Part shown: positions 1 to 7,330 of the stretch, piece by piece | Layout: every line of letters begins with the position of its first letter | How positions within the stretch are numbered: the first letter of the stretch is position 1 | DNA from: Gracilaria vermiculophylla | Lineage: Eukaryota > Rhodophyta > Florideophyceae > Gracilariales > Gracilariaceae | Direction of reading: 5' to 3' | DNA length: 15,695 bases | Assembly: GCA_019155205.2 (NCBI GenBank) | Contig: JAHNZQ020003150.1 | Coordinates: forward strand, 2,479,506-2,495,200 | Position numbers and translations under genes: made by a program | The notes under the pieces: generated by a model | What the model was told of the DNA's origin: nothing | Seen by the model: the letters and a program-made list of their open reading frames with translations, nothing else | The model's database searches: none

Positions 1-590
1 GCGCCTGTAGGAGCATTGTCCGCCCAGTGAACCTTCCCCTCCGCTTGGTGTTTGCGGATCCCTTACAGAATTCCCCCGGCTCGCGACAGCGGATACCGGA
101 GACCACCTTTAGGAATACGCGCCTTTGCAGTCACTAAAAACTCCTAACGGACGTTGTGCTTTACTACCTCGACAGGAGGGCTGACAGTACCACACAGGTG
201 TTCGAATACCGTCCGCCACGTGAAGCAGCTCAACAGGATATTGATAGCACAAATAAAAGAAAGGGATTCATTAGTCAATTCAAAAGATATGCACTTATAG
301 CGATAAGAACCAGAATAGAAGACAAAGGTGGTTTTGCCATGCTCTGCTTTTCGAACGGGGACTTTCCAGTAGTATAAGCTCGCATCTAACGCCATATATA
401 CGTAGGAAATTCCAAAGGGAGTCCATACAGCCGTCCATACAAATAACGGGGTATGCATCGCGTACCGTCACGGTATTAAGCCGGCGATGGTTGACGCAGA
501 ATCCCCATATTCCGTCCACTTTCAGAAAAAATACAACGCAAGATGTCCATAGAGACTGAGTAGGTTCAGGCATTCTTGAGCAATGAAAAC
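1..590 (-). mobile_element. Decayed Ty3/gypsy retrotransposon, reverse transcriptase region (partial)
   Basis: On the minus strand two overlapping frames carry the fingers and palm of a gypsy-type reverse transcriptase. The first (about 590 down to 420) reads from a VVFFLKVDG-like segment through FCVNHRRLNTVTVRDAYP to MDGCMDSLW. The second (about 420 down to 144) continues with LDASLYYWKVPVRKAEHGKT, GSYRYK, FELTNE and INILLSCFTWR. A frameshift near 420 separates them. The catalytic YxDD box expected just after the FTWR segment is absent: the frame jumps near position 212 to a TVFEHL...VEVV segment that normally follows it. Below 144 a third frame has TPSGGEGSLGGQCSYRR, which resembles the connection region, so the element continues off the left edge. 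This is a dead relic; no LTR is visible. Family assignment rests on motif order and is firm; the right boundary is approximate. Confidence 0.88.
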
Positions 591-683
591 GTCCTTGGCA
601 GAGAAAATTGTTTTTGTCAACAATTGTATACGGGATCGATAAATCCATTCATTGAATGAATTCAAAAACGCATTCGTGCAACG

Positions 684-1349
684 ATGAAAACAGAGAATAA
701 AAGCACTTTCAGAATCGAGAAACTAAATGAAGAAAAGTATTTCTCTTAGAAATTTCGCATGAAAAATTAACTAAAGAAAGAGGGCAAGTGGAAAACAGTA
801 AGTGGAGAAGAAAATAATGCTGTTCTATATGAAAAGGCATTTATAGATAACTTTTTATCAGTTGAAGATAGTCAAAGTGTATATGTTTAATAATGAGAAA
901 TTGGAATAAAAGGCTTGAAAATACTATCAGAAGTTTACCAAAATAAAGGTATGGCAAACAAAATGGATTTTGAAGAACATTATCAGTCTAAGAAGTTTTC
1001 AGAAGGAAAATCTGCAAAAAAACATATTCAAGAAATGAAACGTTTCAAGACAAAACTACCACAGCTTGGAATACAAATGTCTAAAGCAGAATACCTAATT
1101 AGACTTTTAAAAAGTTTACCGAAATTGTATGAAAGCTTGGTTGTCATATTGAAAAACATTGCAGAAATTTTAAGTGTTAAAAGAAATATACGCTATAATT
1201 CTACGTTAAGAATCAAGGAAAAAGAAACATGACTCAAATGAAAATTATGTACCGCTTCTACAAAAACATCTCCTTACAAACGAAAAAACAGTTTCAATTT
1301 CAAATGTCCTTATCTTAAGAAAAAAGGTCACAAAAGTTCCAATTGTTAG
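684..1349 (+). pseudogene. copia gag remnant (UBN2 domain and CCHC knuckle)
   Basis: The reading frame starting with ATG at 684 shows the usual copia gag opening (FRIEKLNEEKYFS), then K-F-R-M-K-N and a WKTVSGEE segment. The core at 915-1200 contains EVYQNKGMANKMDFEEHY, a short EEH/KKH-like linker, LRSLP-like LLKSLPKLYESLV, and so on. The frame is broken by in-frame stops at 747, 768, 888, 891, 894, 1230 and 1347; the first lies where family members have Trp in the Y-F-x-W-K-F motif. The zinc knuckle at 1305-1346 has the spacing of CX2CX4HX4C, but the second Cys is Leu (codon 1314-1316), so it would not bind zinc normally. All these pieces stay in one frame despite the stops, so decay here was by substitution rather than indels. 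Confidence 0.85.
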
Positions 1350-1740
1350 AAACGCAAAAAAGATCAAAACAAACCTTCAACCAATGAAGGCGCAGATACA
1401 AACAGTGAAGTATTTTCTATGGCGAATAATTAACCGATAAAAATATTTGGAACATGGGACTTAGATTGTGGTGCATCATTGCATATAAAAAAAACCAAAA
1501 ATTAGTTCACAGAAAATAGTATTCAAATTAATGACCCTATCGCAATCAGTCTTCCACACAGAACAACAGTGTACTTTATCAAGAATGAGAATGTTGATAT
1601 GGATATATGACAAAGTGCAAAACTATTACCTATACCAGTCCAAGATGTACTGTTTGTGTCAGAAATTGCAAAAACAAGATATATTGAATTAAGCAGATAG
1701 ACGAAGGTGGAATCAAAATCCATTTCAAGAATGGTTTATG
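1350..1740 (+). pseudogene. copia aspartic protease remnant
   Basis: The frame continues from gag. At 1455-1487 it reads WDLDCGASLHI, which corresponds to the W-x-L-D-S-G-A-S-x-H active site of copia proteases. The catalytic Asp (1464-1466) is kept, but the following Ser is Cys. In-frame stops flank it at 1431 and 1503. Downstream sequence to about 1740 is consistent with the remainder of the protease but is too broken for residue-level assignment. Confidence 0.8.
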
Positions 1741-2525
1741 TTCGGTAACATTAAAAAGCCCAATAAAACGCTATTTAAAATCAGAAAATACAATGGAACG
1801 TATAGCTTTAAAAGCTCATGGGATATCACAGAGGTAAAATTAGCATATACAGCCACTTTTAGAGAGACAAATCTATGGCAACGGCACGCAAGACTGGGAC
1901 ATCCCGGAAAAACTGTCTCAGAAAAACTGTTTTTTAGAAAATGGCCCATGGTTTACCAGAAAAGTGAGAAAAGGAATACGTAATTTCATGCATACGATGC
2001 GGTCTAGGAAAATGAATTCAAAATCATTTAACGTCTCAGGAAAATTTTGTTCCAACAAAAAACTGGACCTCATCTATTCAGACGTATGTGGCCCAATGAG
2101 TACTTCATTGAAAAGAATAAAATTGTATTTCATTACTTTTATTGACGATATCACTGGAAAATCGTTTATATATTTTCTAAAATCCAAAACGAAAGCTTTG
2201 AAAAAGAAAACGATTTTTGTCAGGATGATAGAAAATCAAAAAGGAAGAATTGTGAAAAGAATCAAAAGTGACCGAGGAGGGGAATATATGTCTAAATTAT
2301 TTCAAGATTTTTTAAGTCAAAAGGAATAACCCATGAACCAACAGGATCCTCCCAACCTCAAAAGATCAGAATTGTGGAAAAACTAAATAGATTTCTTCGC
2401 GAAAAAGCAAGATCTATGCTTCCTTTCAAAAATATTTCAAAATCGTTTTGGGCAAAAGAAATTCAAAAAGCAAATGAAATAAGAAATATTCTACAGACAA
2501 GAAGTTTTTGGAAATTTTAGTCTAT
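1738..2525 (+). pseudogene. copia integrase remnant (zinc-binding region and DDE core)
   Basis: The pre-integrase HH region reads LWQRHARLGHPG (about 1874-1909). The CxxC part follows at 1989-2000 in another frame as CIRCGLGK. The catalytic core has SDVCGPM with the first Asp at 2081-2083, TFIDDITG, YFLKSK, and SDRGGEY with the second Asp at 2270-2272. A frameshift near 2320 then leads to GITHEP, and the motif normally written NGxxER becomes IRIVEKLNR, with the catalytic Glu at 2377-2379 retained. ARSMLPFKN and SFWAKE match the tail of the core. All three DDE residues survive at codon level, but at least three frameshifts and several stops make it non-functional. Confidence 0.92.
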
Positions 2526-2760
2526 GTGAGAAATGGTTTGGAAGAAAACCTGATGCATCTATTTTACGTGTGTTTGGATGTAAAACATATCATTTTATTT
2601 CAATTAATCAAAGAAGCAAAGGAAATGCAAAGTCAAAAGTCTGTACGTTCCTTGGATATGACAATAAAAATTATCGTTTTATGGATATTGCAACAAAGAA
2701 GTTGATCATAAATGGAAGAAAAAACTTTATTGAAGATGAAGTCATGGAAAAACAAAATCA
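2526..2760 (+). pseudogene. copia integrase C-terminal SH3-like domain remnant
   Basis: In one frame the sequence reads EKWFGRKPDASILRVFGC, then KTYHFI, SKVCTFLGYD, KNYRFMDIATKK and FIEDEV. These are the conserved landmarks of the domain after the copia integrase core (WFGRKP, RVFGC, FLGYD, YRxxD). The family order then expects a long linker and the RVT_2 reverse transcriptase, neither of which is present. The coding match fades near 2755, which I take as the left side of an internal deletion. Confidence 0.88.
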
Positions 2761-2790
2761 TATGCACCATTTTACGGAAATTCATTATTA

Positions 2791-3170
2791 TTGCGGAGTA
2801 GTAGGAAACGAAATTGTGTCGCCCTGTCAATGACAGAGGCAGAACTAATCACTCTAAATTAGGCTGTCAAAGAGGGACAGTGGTTTTCAAAATTACTGAA
2901 AGAACTGCAATCAAAGTTCAGTATACATTTACAGTTTATGCTGAAAATCAATCGACTATGCAAAAATCCAAACGACGCGGTGAACACGGAAAATTCAAAC
3001 GTATTGAAAAACAATATTTTTATTTCCATGATTTTGTAAAGAAAAGTAACGTTCGATTGGAATACTGCTCTACAGAAAAAATGGTTTTAGATATTCTTAC
3101 AAAACCATTGACAAAAATCAAACACAAACTGTTTTTACAAGGTCTTGGACTTAAAGAATTTTCCACATGA
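2791..3170 (+). pseudogene. copia RNase H remnant, C-terminal part
   Basis: Frame one (2791-2910) reads SRKRNCVALSMTEAEL, ITLN-stop-AVKEGQWFSKLLKEL, matching the VALSxTEAEY...A.KE..W...LL.EL block of copia RNase H. A frameshift near 2915 leads to AENQSTMQ, GKFKRIEKQYFYFHDFV, VRLEYCSTEKMVLDILTKPL and LGLKEFST, ending with TGA at 3168. The expected SWSSKKQ lead-in is altered (Arg replaces Trp). The upstream half of RNase H and all of the reverse transcriptase are absent, so this is joined almost directly to the integrase C-terminal domain. Confidence 0.9.
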
Positions 3171-3177
3171 GGGAAGG
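3168..3177 (+). other. Polypurine tract of the copia element
   Basis: The purine run TGAGGGAAGG directly follows the RNase H stop and is immediately followed by TGTTGTAAA, the usual start of a copia LTR. A polypurine tract just 5' of the 3' LTR primes plus-strand synthesis in this family. Confidence 0.7.
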
Positions 3178-3455
3178 TGTTGTAAAAATAAGTAAAAGCT
3201 TCTTAAACAAAGTATACAACCAGAAAGATCTGAGAGTTTCTAGAAGATTCTATAGAGGAACATAATCCAGATTTTTATTGGTTTTAATAGAAAGTATATA
3301 GAACCAAACATTATAGTAGAAATCACATAGGGTAGTATATAAGAACAGTTCTGGCACCACAATTGACGCAAGAAAGAAATCAAGCCGATAGTTTAAGATA
3401 AAAAGAAGATTGCGTTTATTTCAGTCCGTCAAAGCATTGTACTGCACAATTTACA
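3178..3455 (+). repeat. Candidate 3' LTR of the copia element
   Basis: It begins TGTTGTAAA right after the polypurine tract, and I place its end at TTTACA (3450-3455), which mirrors the start as a short TG...CA inverted repeat. A TATATAA at 3336-3342 would be the LTR promoter TATA box. The left end is well supported. The right end is tentative because no second LTR copy exists in the window for comparison and no target-site duplication can be tested without the 5' end. Confidence 0.55.
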
Positions 3456-4662
3456 TTAAAGATATTATAAATTATGAGGTTTAATTATTACCTATAATTG
3501 AATTTTATGGGCGTTATGATGAGAATGAAAATGCTCTTAGGTACTATGATGATTATATTAACTCATATAATGCGACAAATAACGTGAAAACATAGGCGCT
3601 GCTCAACCAATACGCATTTTGCATTGGAAGGGGCTATTAGTATGAGTATTCAAAGTTGAGTGTATTGACAGTGATAAAGAAACAGTTGTTGCTATATTAG
3701 ACGTGGCCGCAAATCGACGAAGTGATTCTCGCAAAACTATCATCTTGTTTCTGGCCGCAAATCAAAACTCACTCTCATCATTCTTTCACTCAGCTTTTCA
3801 TGCTACAACCCACTTAAGAATTGCTGTGCCGCGGCTGCCCCATTCCCACGTTTTGCAATCGCCAAACTCACCGGACCGTAACTATTTCGTATCCGTCACC
3901 AAAGAAGCACGCTGAGCCACCGCACAGTGAGCACCCTGGAAACCGTACACGCTCCATTTTTAGCGACCCACATTCGTTACCGCCTTCGTGCAAGCCGTAC
4001 CCTTAATATTTGTAGGCATACGGTTACGGGGGATCCGAATCAGTCTTTCATACATACACAGTAAATGAATACTTCTTTTCCTCTGTTACTGCCGTCCCTC
4101 TGCCGCTTTGCAGATGTTCACTGAAAACAATTTCTCGTGGCTAGATTTCGTCTGTTTTATGTTCATTTCTTGGCCCCCACCGGTTACAACCTTTCCGTCA
4201 AGTAGTTTGTATCGCAGTAGTCCGTTCGTGTTGTTCTACGCGTCGTCTATGACGTTGCCGCGGTCAACGAGGCGCGTTACACAAAGACAAGCATTTTTTT
4301 GCTTCATAAAGGGCTTGAAATTACTTTTTTTTGAACTCAAGCCTCACGTTCAATGACATTGGTCGTATAACGGCTACTTTTAAGTCCACACCGCAAAAGC
4401 CGAGCACAAAACTAAAAGTGACTAAAAAGTGCTAGTGCTCACTGTGAAGAAGAGTGTTACGCTAGGGAGTAAAAATTGGAGAGCAACCGGGAAAAAAAGA
4501 CGCAAGAGAAGATACAGAGTGGCGGACGTCGTCGGATGGCGATGCTGAGATTGCGGTGTAGTAGCGTAGGAGATTAGATGCGATTGAGATTAGATTAGTC
4601 TCGGTGCGAGCTAGTCGCAGAGCTCAAAGAGGAGAAAATGAGAGTTGGTCGAAGGGAACAAA
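3456..4662. other. Intergenic, no gene seen
   Basis: No reading frame here resembles a known protein; those that are open start at non-ATG codons or are short. A 12-bp sequence TGGCCGCAAATC occurs twice (3704-3715 and 3752-3763). Small tandem motifs (GATTAGAT/GATTAGATTAG around 4572-4600, CTAAAAGTG repeats around 4410-4433) are present. The purine-rich 4480-4660 could be the 5' untranslated region of the short ORF that follows, and an overlapping 24-codon upstream ORF starts at 4638. Confidence 0.5.
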
Positions 4663-4824
4663 ATGGCCAGGAGGCGTGTGGTGTGCTTGTCGACGGTGGC
4701 CATCAGCGTTGAGCCGAAGCTAGAGTGCCCGAACTCGCCAATGAACTCGCAGGACATCCAGTTTGGAGGTGTTTGCGAGTATGCCCAAACTGGCGATGTA
4801 AAAAAATTGATTGATGAAAACTAG
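4663..4824 (+). CDS. Short ORF with ankyrin-like C-terminus (possible truncated gene)
   Basis: This 53-codon ORF starts at an ATG in good context (A at -3, G at +4) and ends at TAG 4822-4824. The N-terminus is basic (MARRR). The last 19 residues read GGVCEYAQTGDVKKLIDEN, which resembles the start of an ankyrin repeat (A..GD...L..LID.). In a normal ankyrin protein further repeats would follow, but a stop comes at once and the next 200 bp hold no continuation in any frame that I recognise. An AATAAA lies 225 bp downstream. It may be a genuine small protein, the first exon of a gene whose rest is lost, or chance. The family call is a resemblance only, and I saw no second repeat to support it. 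Confidence 0.35.
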   Translation: MARRRVVCLSTVAISVEPKLECPNSPMNSQDIQFGGVCEYAQTGDVKKLIDEN

Positions 4825-5137
4825 CAGTATTAATAGCCTGTTTGTGTTCAAATTTTTGTATTTGCGGCCAGGTCTAATATTTTAGAAATATTTGCCCAAT
4901 GACGACAATCCGGGAGAAACGGTGTTTTGTGCATAAAAGCTAGAATTTTCGTTGTTCGTATGTTTATGCTTGAAAGCTCTGTAGTTACCGCTATCGTGCT
5001 CGTGCTGTACGTCTGGCCCGGTAACCTGTCATACCATCACATGAGCCCAATAAACTACTTCAGTGCCATCTTGAAGTCAGGGACACCATATATTTTCAGG
5101 TAGAACTGGAAACACAAGAACTTAGTCTGAATTGCTG
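4825..5137. other. Intergenic between the short ORF and the lipase, convergent 3' ends
   Basis: No gene is seen. The stretch would contain the 3' ends of both the plus-strand short ORF and the minus-strand lipase. The plus strand carries AATAAA at 5049-5054; the minus strand shows no AATAAA between the lipase stop and 4825. Confidence 0.5.
5049..5054 (+). promoter_or_regulatory. AATAAA polyadenylation-type signal
   Basis: A canonical AATAAA hexamer lies on the plus strand, downstream of the 4663-4824 ORF. It is the only one near that ORF and could serve a short plus-strand transcript. A hexamer alone is weak evidence. Confidence 0.25.
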
Positions 5138-6703
5138 TTACCAGTTTTGAATCGATGTAACTTTTACGGAATTTTTTCCAGAAGTTCCTGACACAGGAGA
5201 TTTATGGCAGATGTTTGAAGTACCGATTATCACTTCTTCTACGTGGTATCCAGGAATTTGTAATGCTACAGATACCTTGATTTCTAATGTTGTATTTGAA
5301 GGGATTTTAGATGCGCCATATTCAAGTAATACGAAAACACGAATTCTTGCAGTCTTGTGCGCATCCAACGAGACTGAGTAGGATCGGTCCAACGTTTTCG
5401 ACCCGTCCCAGCAGTTGCTACATGAAGCAACGTATTTTTTTGTTGTATACGATGGTTGATCAACAATTTTGACGGTCACCTTCGAGTCATAGGTGTTACC
5501 CTTGATGCGAAACTCGCCCCTCAGGAACACTTTCTTGTTGTCCGCAGACACATCTCTTTTGAAGATGTCCAGCGCGAAAGAATAATCAAGAAGCTCCGGA
5601 AACATAAGCGCTGCCATTTGTGTCATATTTTCATACGTGTACATCGCATGCGCCTCCGCAGGCCAGTAGTCTTTTGTATTCGAGAATTCTACCTCTGTTG
5701 GAACTTGTTCAAAGTGAGCAGTGGTGTACCGGGGCACCGGGTCATTTGCGTTGGTAAAGCGAATGCTTCTATACACATATTGATCTTTCGCACTCGCTTG
5801 GCCCCACAACTCTCGGTAGTATGCGACAAAGTTAGAATCGCCCGCCACTGCGCCTCCAAAAGTGATCATGTATATCATGTCTGCCATTTGTGTCTTGTAC
5901 CTGACGAGCAGGTGAGTGGTACACAACGTGGCCAAAGCCCCTCCCAAACTATGACCGGTCACTACAACCCTATCCACCGAGTCAAGTTTCGCCGTTGCAC
6001 TCTCAAAGGAGCTGATGATTTGCTCTTGTATTACCATGTAGTAGCCCCAGAACCCACCTTGTGCATGAATACCTTTCTTAGAGCCCCAAACCTGTTCATT
6101 GAGGAGCGGCTGAAGAGTGAAGTTCTGGTCGGCAACGATATCATTTGGCGAGGAAATTCGCGTGCCACGGAACGCAATAAATATGACATTGGTTGGGAAT
6201 TTGCGAATAACCACGTATGCACAAGGGCCGTCGATATGAGATTGTACAACAGACACTAGCTCAAAATCGCCTTGATTGTAGAGGTGCCTCCCAGGACCCT
6301 TGCATTCGTACACGACGGCAGATAGATTCGCTGCTACCGCAGCAAAACGCAACATTTTTGGAGTGATGGACTTGTCATTGGCCGCTACCAAATGCACACC
6401 TCCACCACGAACTGCATTCGAGTGCTGCGATGCCCTTTCCTGATCATTGATTTTGGGAGAGAGTTCGGTGTTTGCGTTTGGGACTTTTCCTGGACTCGTG
6501 ATGCCCCACTGCAGGTGTGCGGAAAAAGAACGATTCGCCGCGGGGAAACCTAGAGCAAACAAGACAAGTGCAAATGGGAGCAGAAGGAATTTAAACTTTC
6601 GCCGGGTGAAATTCGGGCGGACTAAGACGGATGATGAAAGAAGATGGAGCCGTTCCCCTGCTGAGTGGGGATGATGAACGGCAAAAGCAGTAGGAGCGTC
6701 CAT
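5138..6703 (-). CDS. Class 3 (alpha/beta-hydrolase) lipase, membrane-anchored or secretory
   Basis: This intact 521-residue ORF encodes a Lipase_3-family protein, which hydrolyses acyl esters of glycerolipids. The oxyanion segment FIAFRGT is at residues 175-181. The nucleophile elbow VVVTGHSLGGA carries Ser252 (codon 5948-5950), the catalytic Asp is 321 in NDPVPR, and the His is 352 in AEAHAMY. This is the Ser-Asp-His triad in family order. A basic RRKFK precedes one hydrophobic segment (about 39-56), so it is probably a type II signal anchor or long signal peptide. Five N-glycosylation sequons beyond it (57, 126, 194, 359, 470) fit an ER-lumen or secretory location. The last about 145 residues form a strand-rich extension with a CSNC pair that I do not recognise. 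I chose the ATG at 6703: it is the first in-frame ATG after a stop at 6716-6718 and has A at -3 and G at +4; a GTG four codons upstream is not a likely nuclear start. There are no introns. The exact substrate is unknown. Confidence 0.93.
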   Translation of the reverse strand: MDAPTAFAVHHPHSAGERLHLLSSSVLVRPNFTRRKFKFLLLPFALVLFALGFPAANRSFSAHLQWGITSPGKVPNANTELSPKINDQERASQHSNAVRGGGVHLVAANDKSITPKMLRFAAVAANLSAVVYECKGPGRHLYNQGDFELVSVVQSHIDGPCAYVVIRKFPTNVIFIAFRGTRISSPNDIVADQNFTLQPLLNEQVWGSKKGIHAQGGFWGYYMVIQEQIISSFESATAKLDSVDRVVVTGHSLGGALATLCTTHLLVRYKTQMADMIYMITFGGAVAGDSNFVAYYRELWGQASAKDQYVYRSIRFTNANDPVPRYTTAHFEQVPTEVEFSNTKDYWPAEAHAMYTYENMTQMAALMFPELLDYSFALDIFKRDVSADNKKVFLRGEFRIKGNTYDSKVTVKIVDQPSYTTKKYVASCSNCWDGSKTLDRSYSVSLDAHKTARIRVFVLLEYGASKIPSNTTLEIKVSVALQIPGYHVEEVIIGTSNICHKSPVSGTSGKNSVKVTSIQNW

Positions 6704-7090
6704 GATAATTGTCACTCAAAGATGATGTGCTGCAAGCCTCGGCAGCTATTACTTGCTATTCCTCTGTTGATTAGTACCAAGAAGTAGTGGTCTGAAATGC
6801 AACGTGACCGTTCTCATGCGCAGAGTTGTTGCGCTCTTATCCCCAGGTTTGCAGCGGTGGCTTTTTCGGAATTGAAAGCTGGCATGCTACACAAGGATTG
6901 AGAACATACAAAAACTGACCGAGCAACACATAAAATTGAACAAAGGGTGTGTCACTGAAAGGCAGGGTGTGCTGCAGCATTCATCCGGTTGAGAAAAAGC
7001 CACCACGAGAAGAAACGCCCCCACTTTTGGTGGCAAGGTTGTACTGTATCCAACGGATGCAACCTGAAAACACATGAACATATCGATCAA
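6704..7090. other. Intergenic, upstream of lipase and of the 7091 ORF (divergent)
   Basis: This segment holds the 5' side of the lipase and of the plus-strand 7091 ORF. I see no clear TATA box facing the lipase and no protein-like frame starting at ATG. Confidence 0.4.
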
Positions 7091-7330
7091 ATGCACTTTT
7101 ATTTTCTTGTTTTGCTGATAATTTTCACGTTTGTGTGTTCACAAAACAAAAGTTTTGTGTATGCCAGGTCGCACTCAATGGTAGCACGTGCTTCACATGG
7201 GACCCAAAACAACGCTCGATATTGTGCCAAATCAGAGCGCGATAAAGAGCCAATCCCAGAGAAGAATTGTTCTGCTTCGTGGCCTCTCGATGTCACGGCC
7301 CGATGGTGCGGCCAGAAGAACGCATGTTGA
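7091..7330 (+). CDS. Candidate small secreted cysteine-containing protein
   Basis: This 79-codon ORF begins at ATG 7091 with a textbook signal-peptide profile: a short start, then a hydrophobic run FYFLVLLIIFTFVC (3-16), then a polar S-Q-N-K region where cleavage would fall (about residue 18 or 25). The mature part of about 55-60 residues is polar, with four Cys at 45, 60, 73 and 79 (spacing X14, X12, X5), which could form two disulfides; the last residue is Cys. The frame is open further upstream (from about 6989), so the ATG was chosen for the signal sequence; its context is weak (C at -3). I recognise no family. The upstream region is shared with the divergent lipase. It could be a chance ORF: no homolog, transcript or polyadenylation signal is visible. 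Confidence 0.3.
   Translation: MHFYFLVLLIIFTFVCSQNKSFVYARSHSMVARASHGTQNNARYCAKSERDKEPIPEKNCSASWPLDVTARWCGQKNAC
7140..7159. repeat. Perfect 8-bp hairpin
   Basis: CACAAAAC and GTTTTGTG flank an AAAA loop. It lies inside the putative 7091-7330 ORF, just after its signal sequence. It may be only compositional. Confidence 0.4.

Larger units (their letters stand above)
684..3455 (+). mobile_element. Degenerate, internally deleted Ty1/copia retrotransposon
   Basis: In order on the plus strand one can read gag (UBN2-type), a zinc knuckle, aspartic protease, the pre-integrase HH...CC zinc region, the integrase core, the integrase C-terminal domain, the end of RNase H, a polypurine tract and a candidate 3' LTR. 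Protease-integrase-RNase H in this order is diagnostic of copia. Gag and protease share one frame, as in copia polyproteins, but the rest is spread over all three frames. Stops are numerous. The entire reverse transcriptase and the first part of RNase H are missing between about 2755 and 2790. No 5' LTR or primer-binding site is visible: gag starts less than 100 bp from the opposite-strand gypsy relic, so the 5' end was lost or cut by it. Rows inside it are A+T-rich (17 G+C in 961-1020), unlike the flanking host genes. Confidence 0.95.

Noticed and set aside
3480..3592. Short frame rich in Asp/Asn/Tyr just after the copia LTR
   Set aside because: It lacks an ATG, is only about 36 codons between stops and is low-complexity.
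3703..4356. Plus-strand frames at 3703-3915, 3821-4006 and 4108-4356
   Set aside because: Those at 3703 and 4108 use GTG or TTG starts; they have no family resemblance and no consistent composition.
5456..6259. 267-codon plus-strand open frame
   Set aside because: It lies wholly antisense to the lipase, whose triad and family motifs are intact; its translation resembles nothing.
6704..6715. Lipase start at GTG 6715
   Set aside because: The codon at 6713-6715 is GTG; the first in-frame ATG after the upstream stop is at 6701-6703 and has a better context, so the gene was shortened by four codons.
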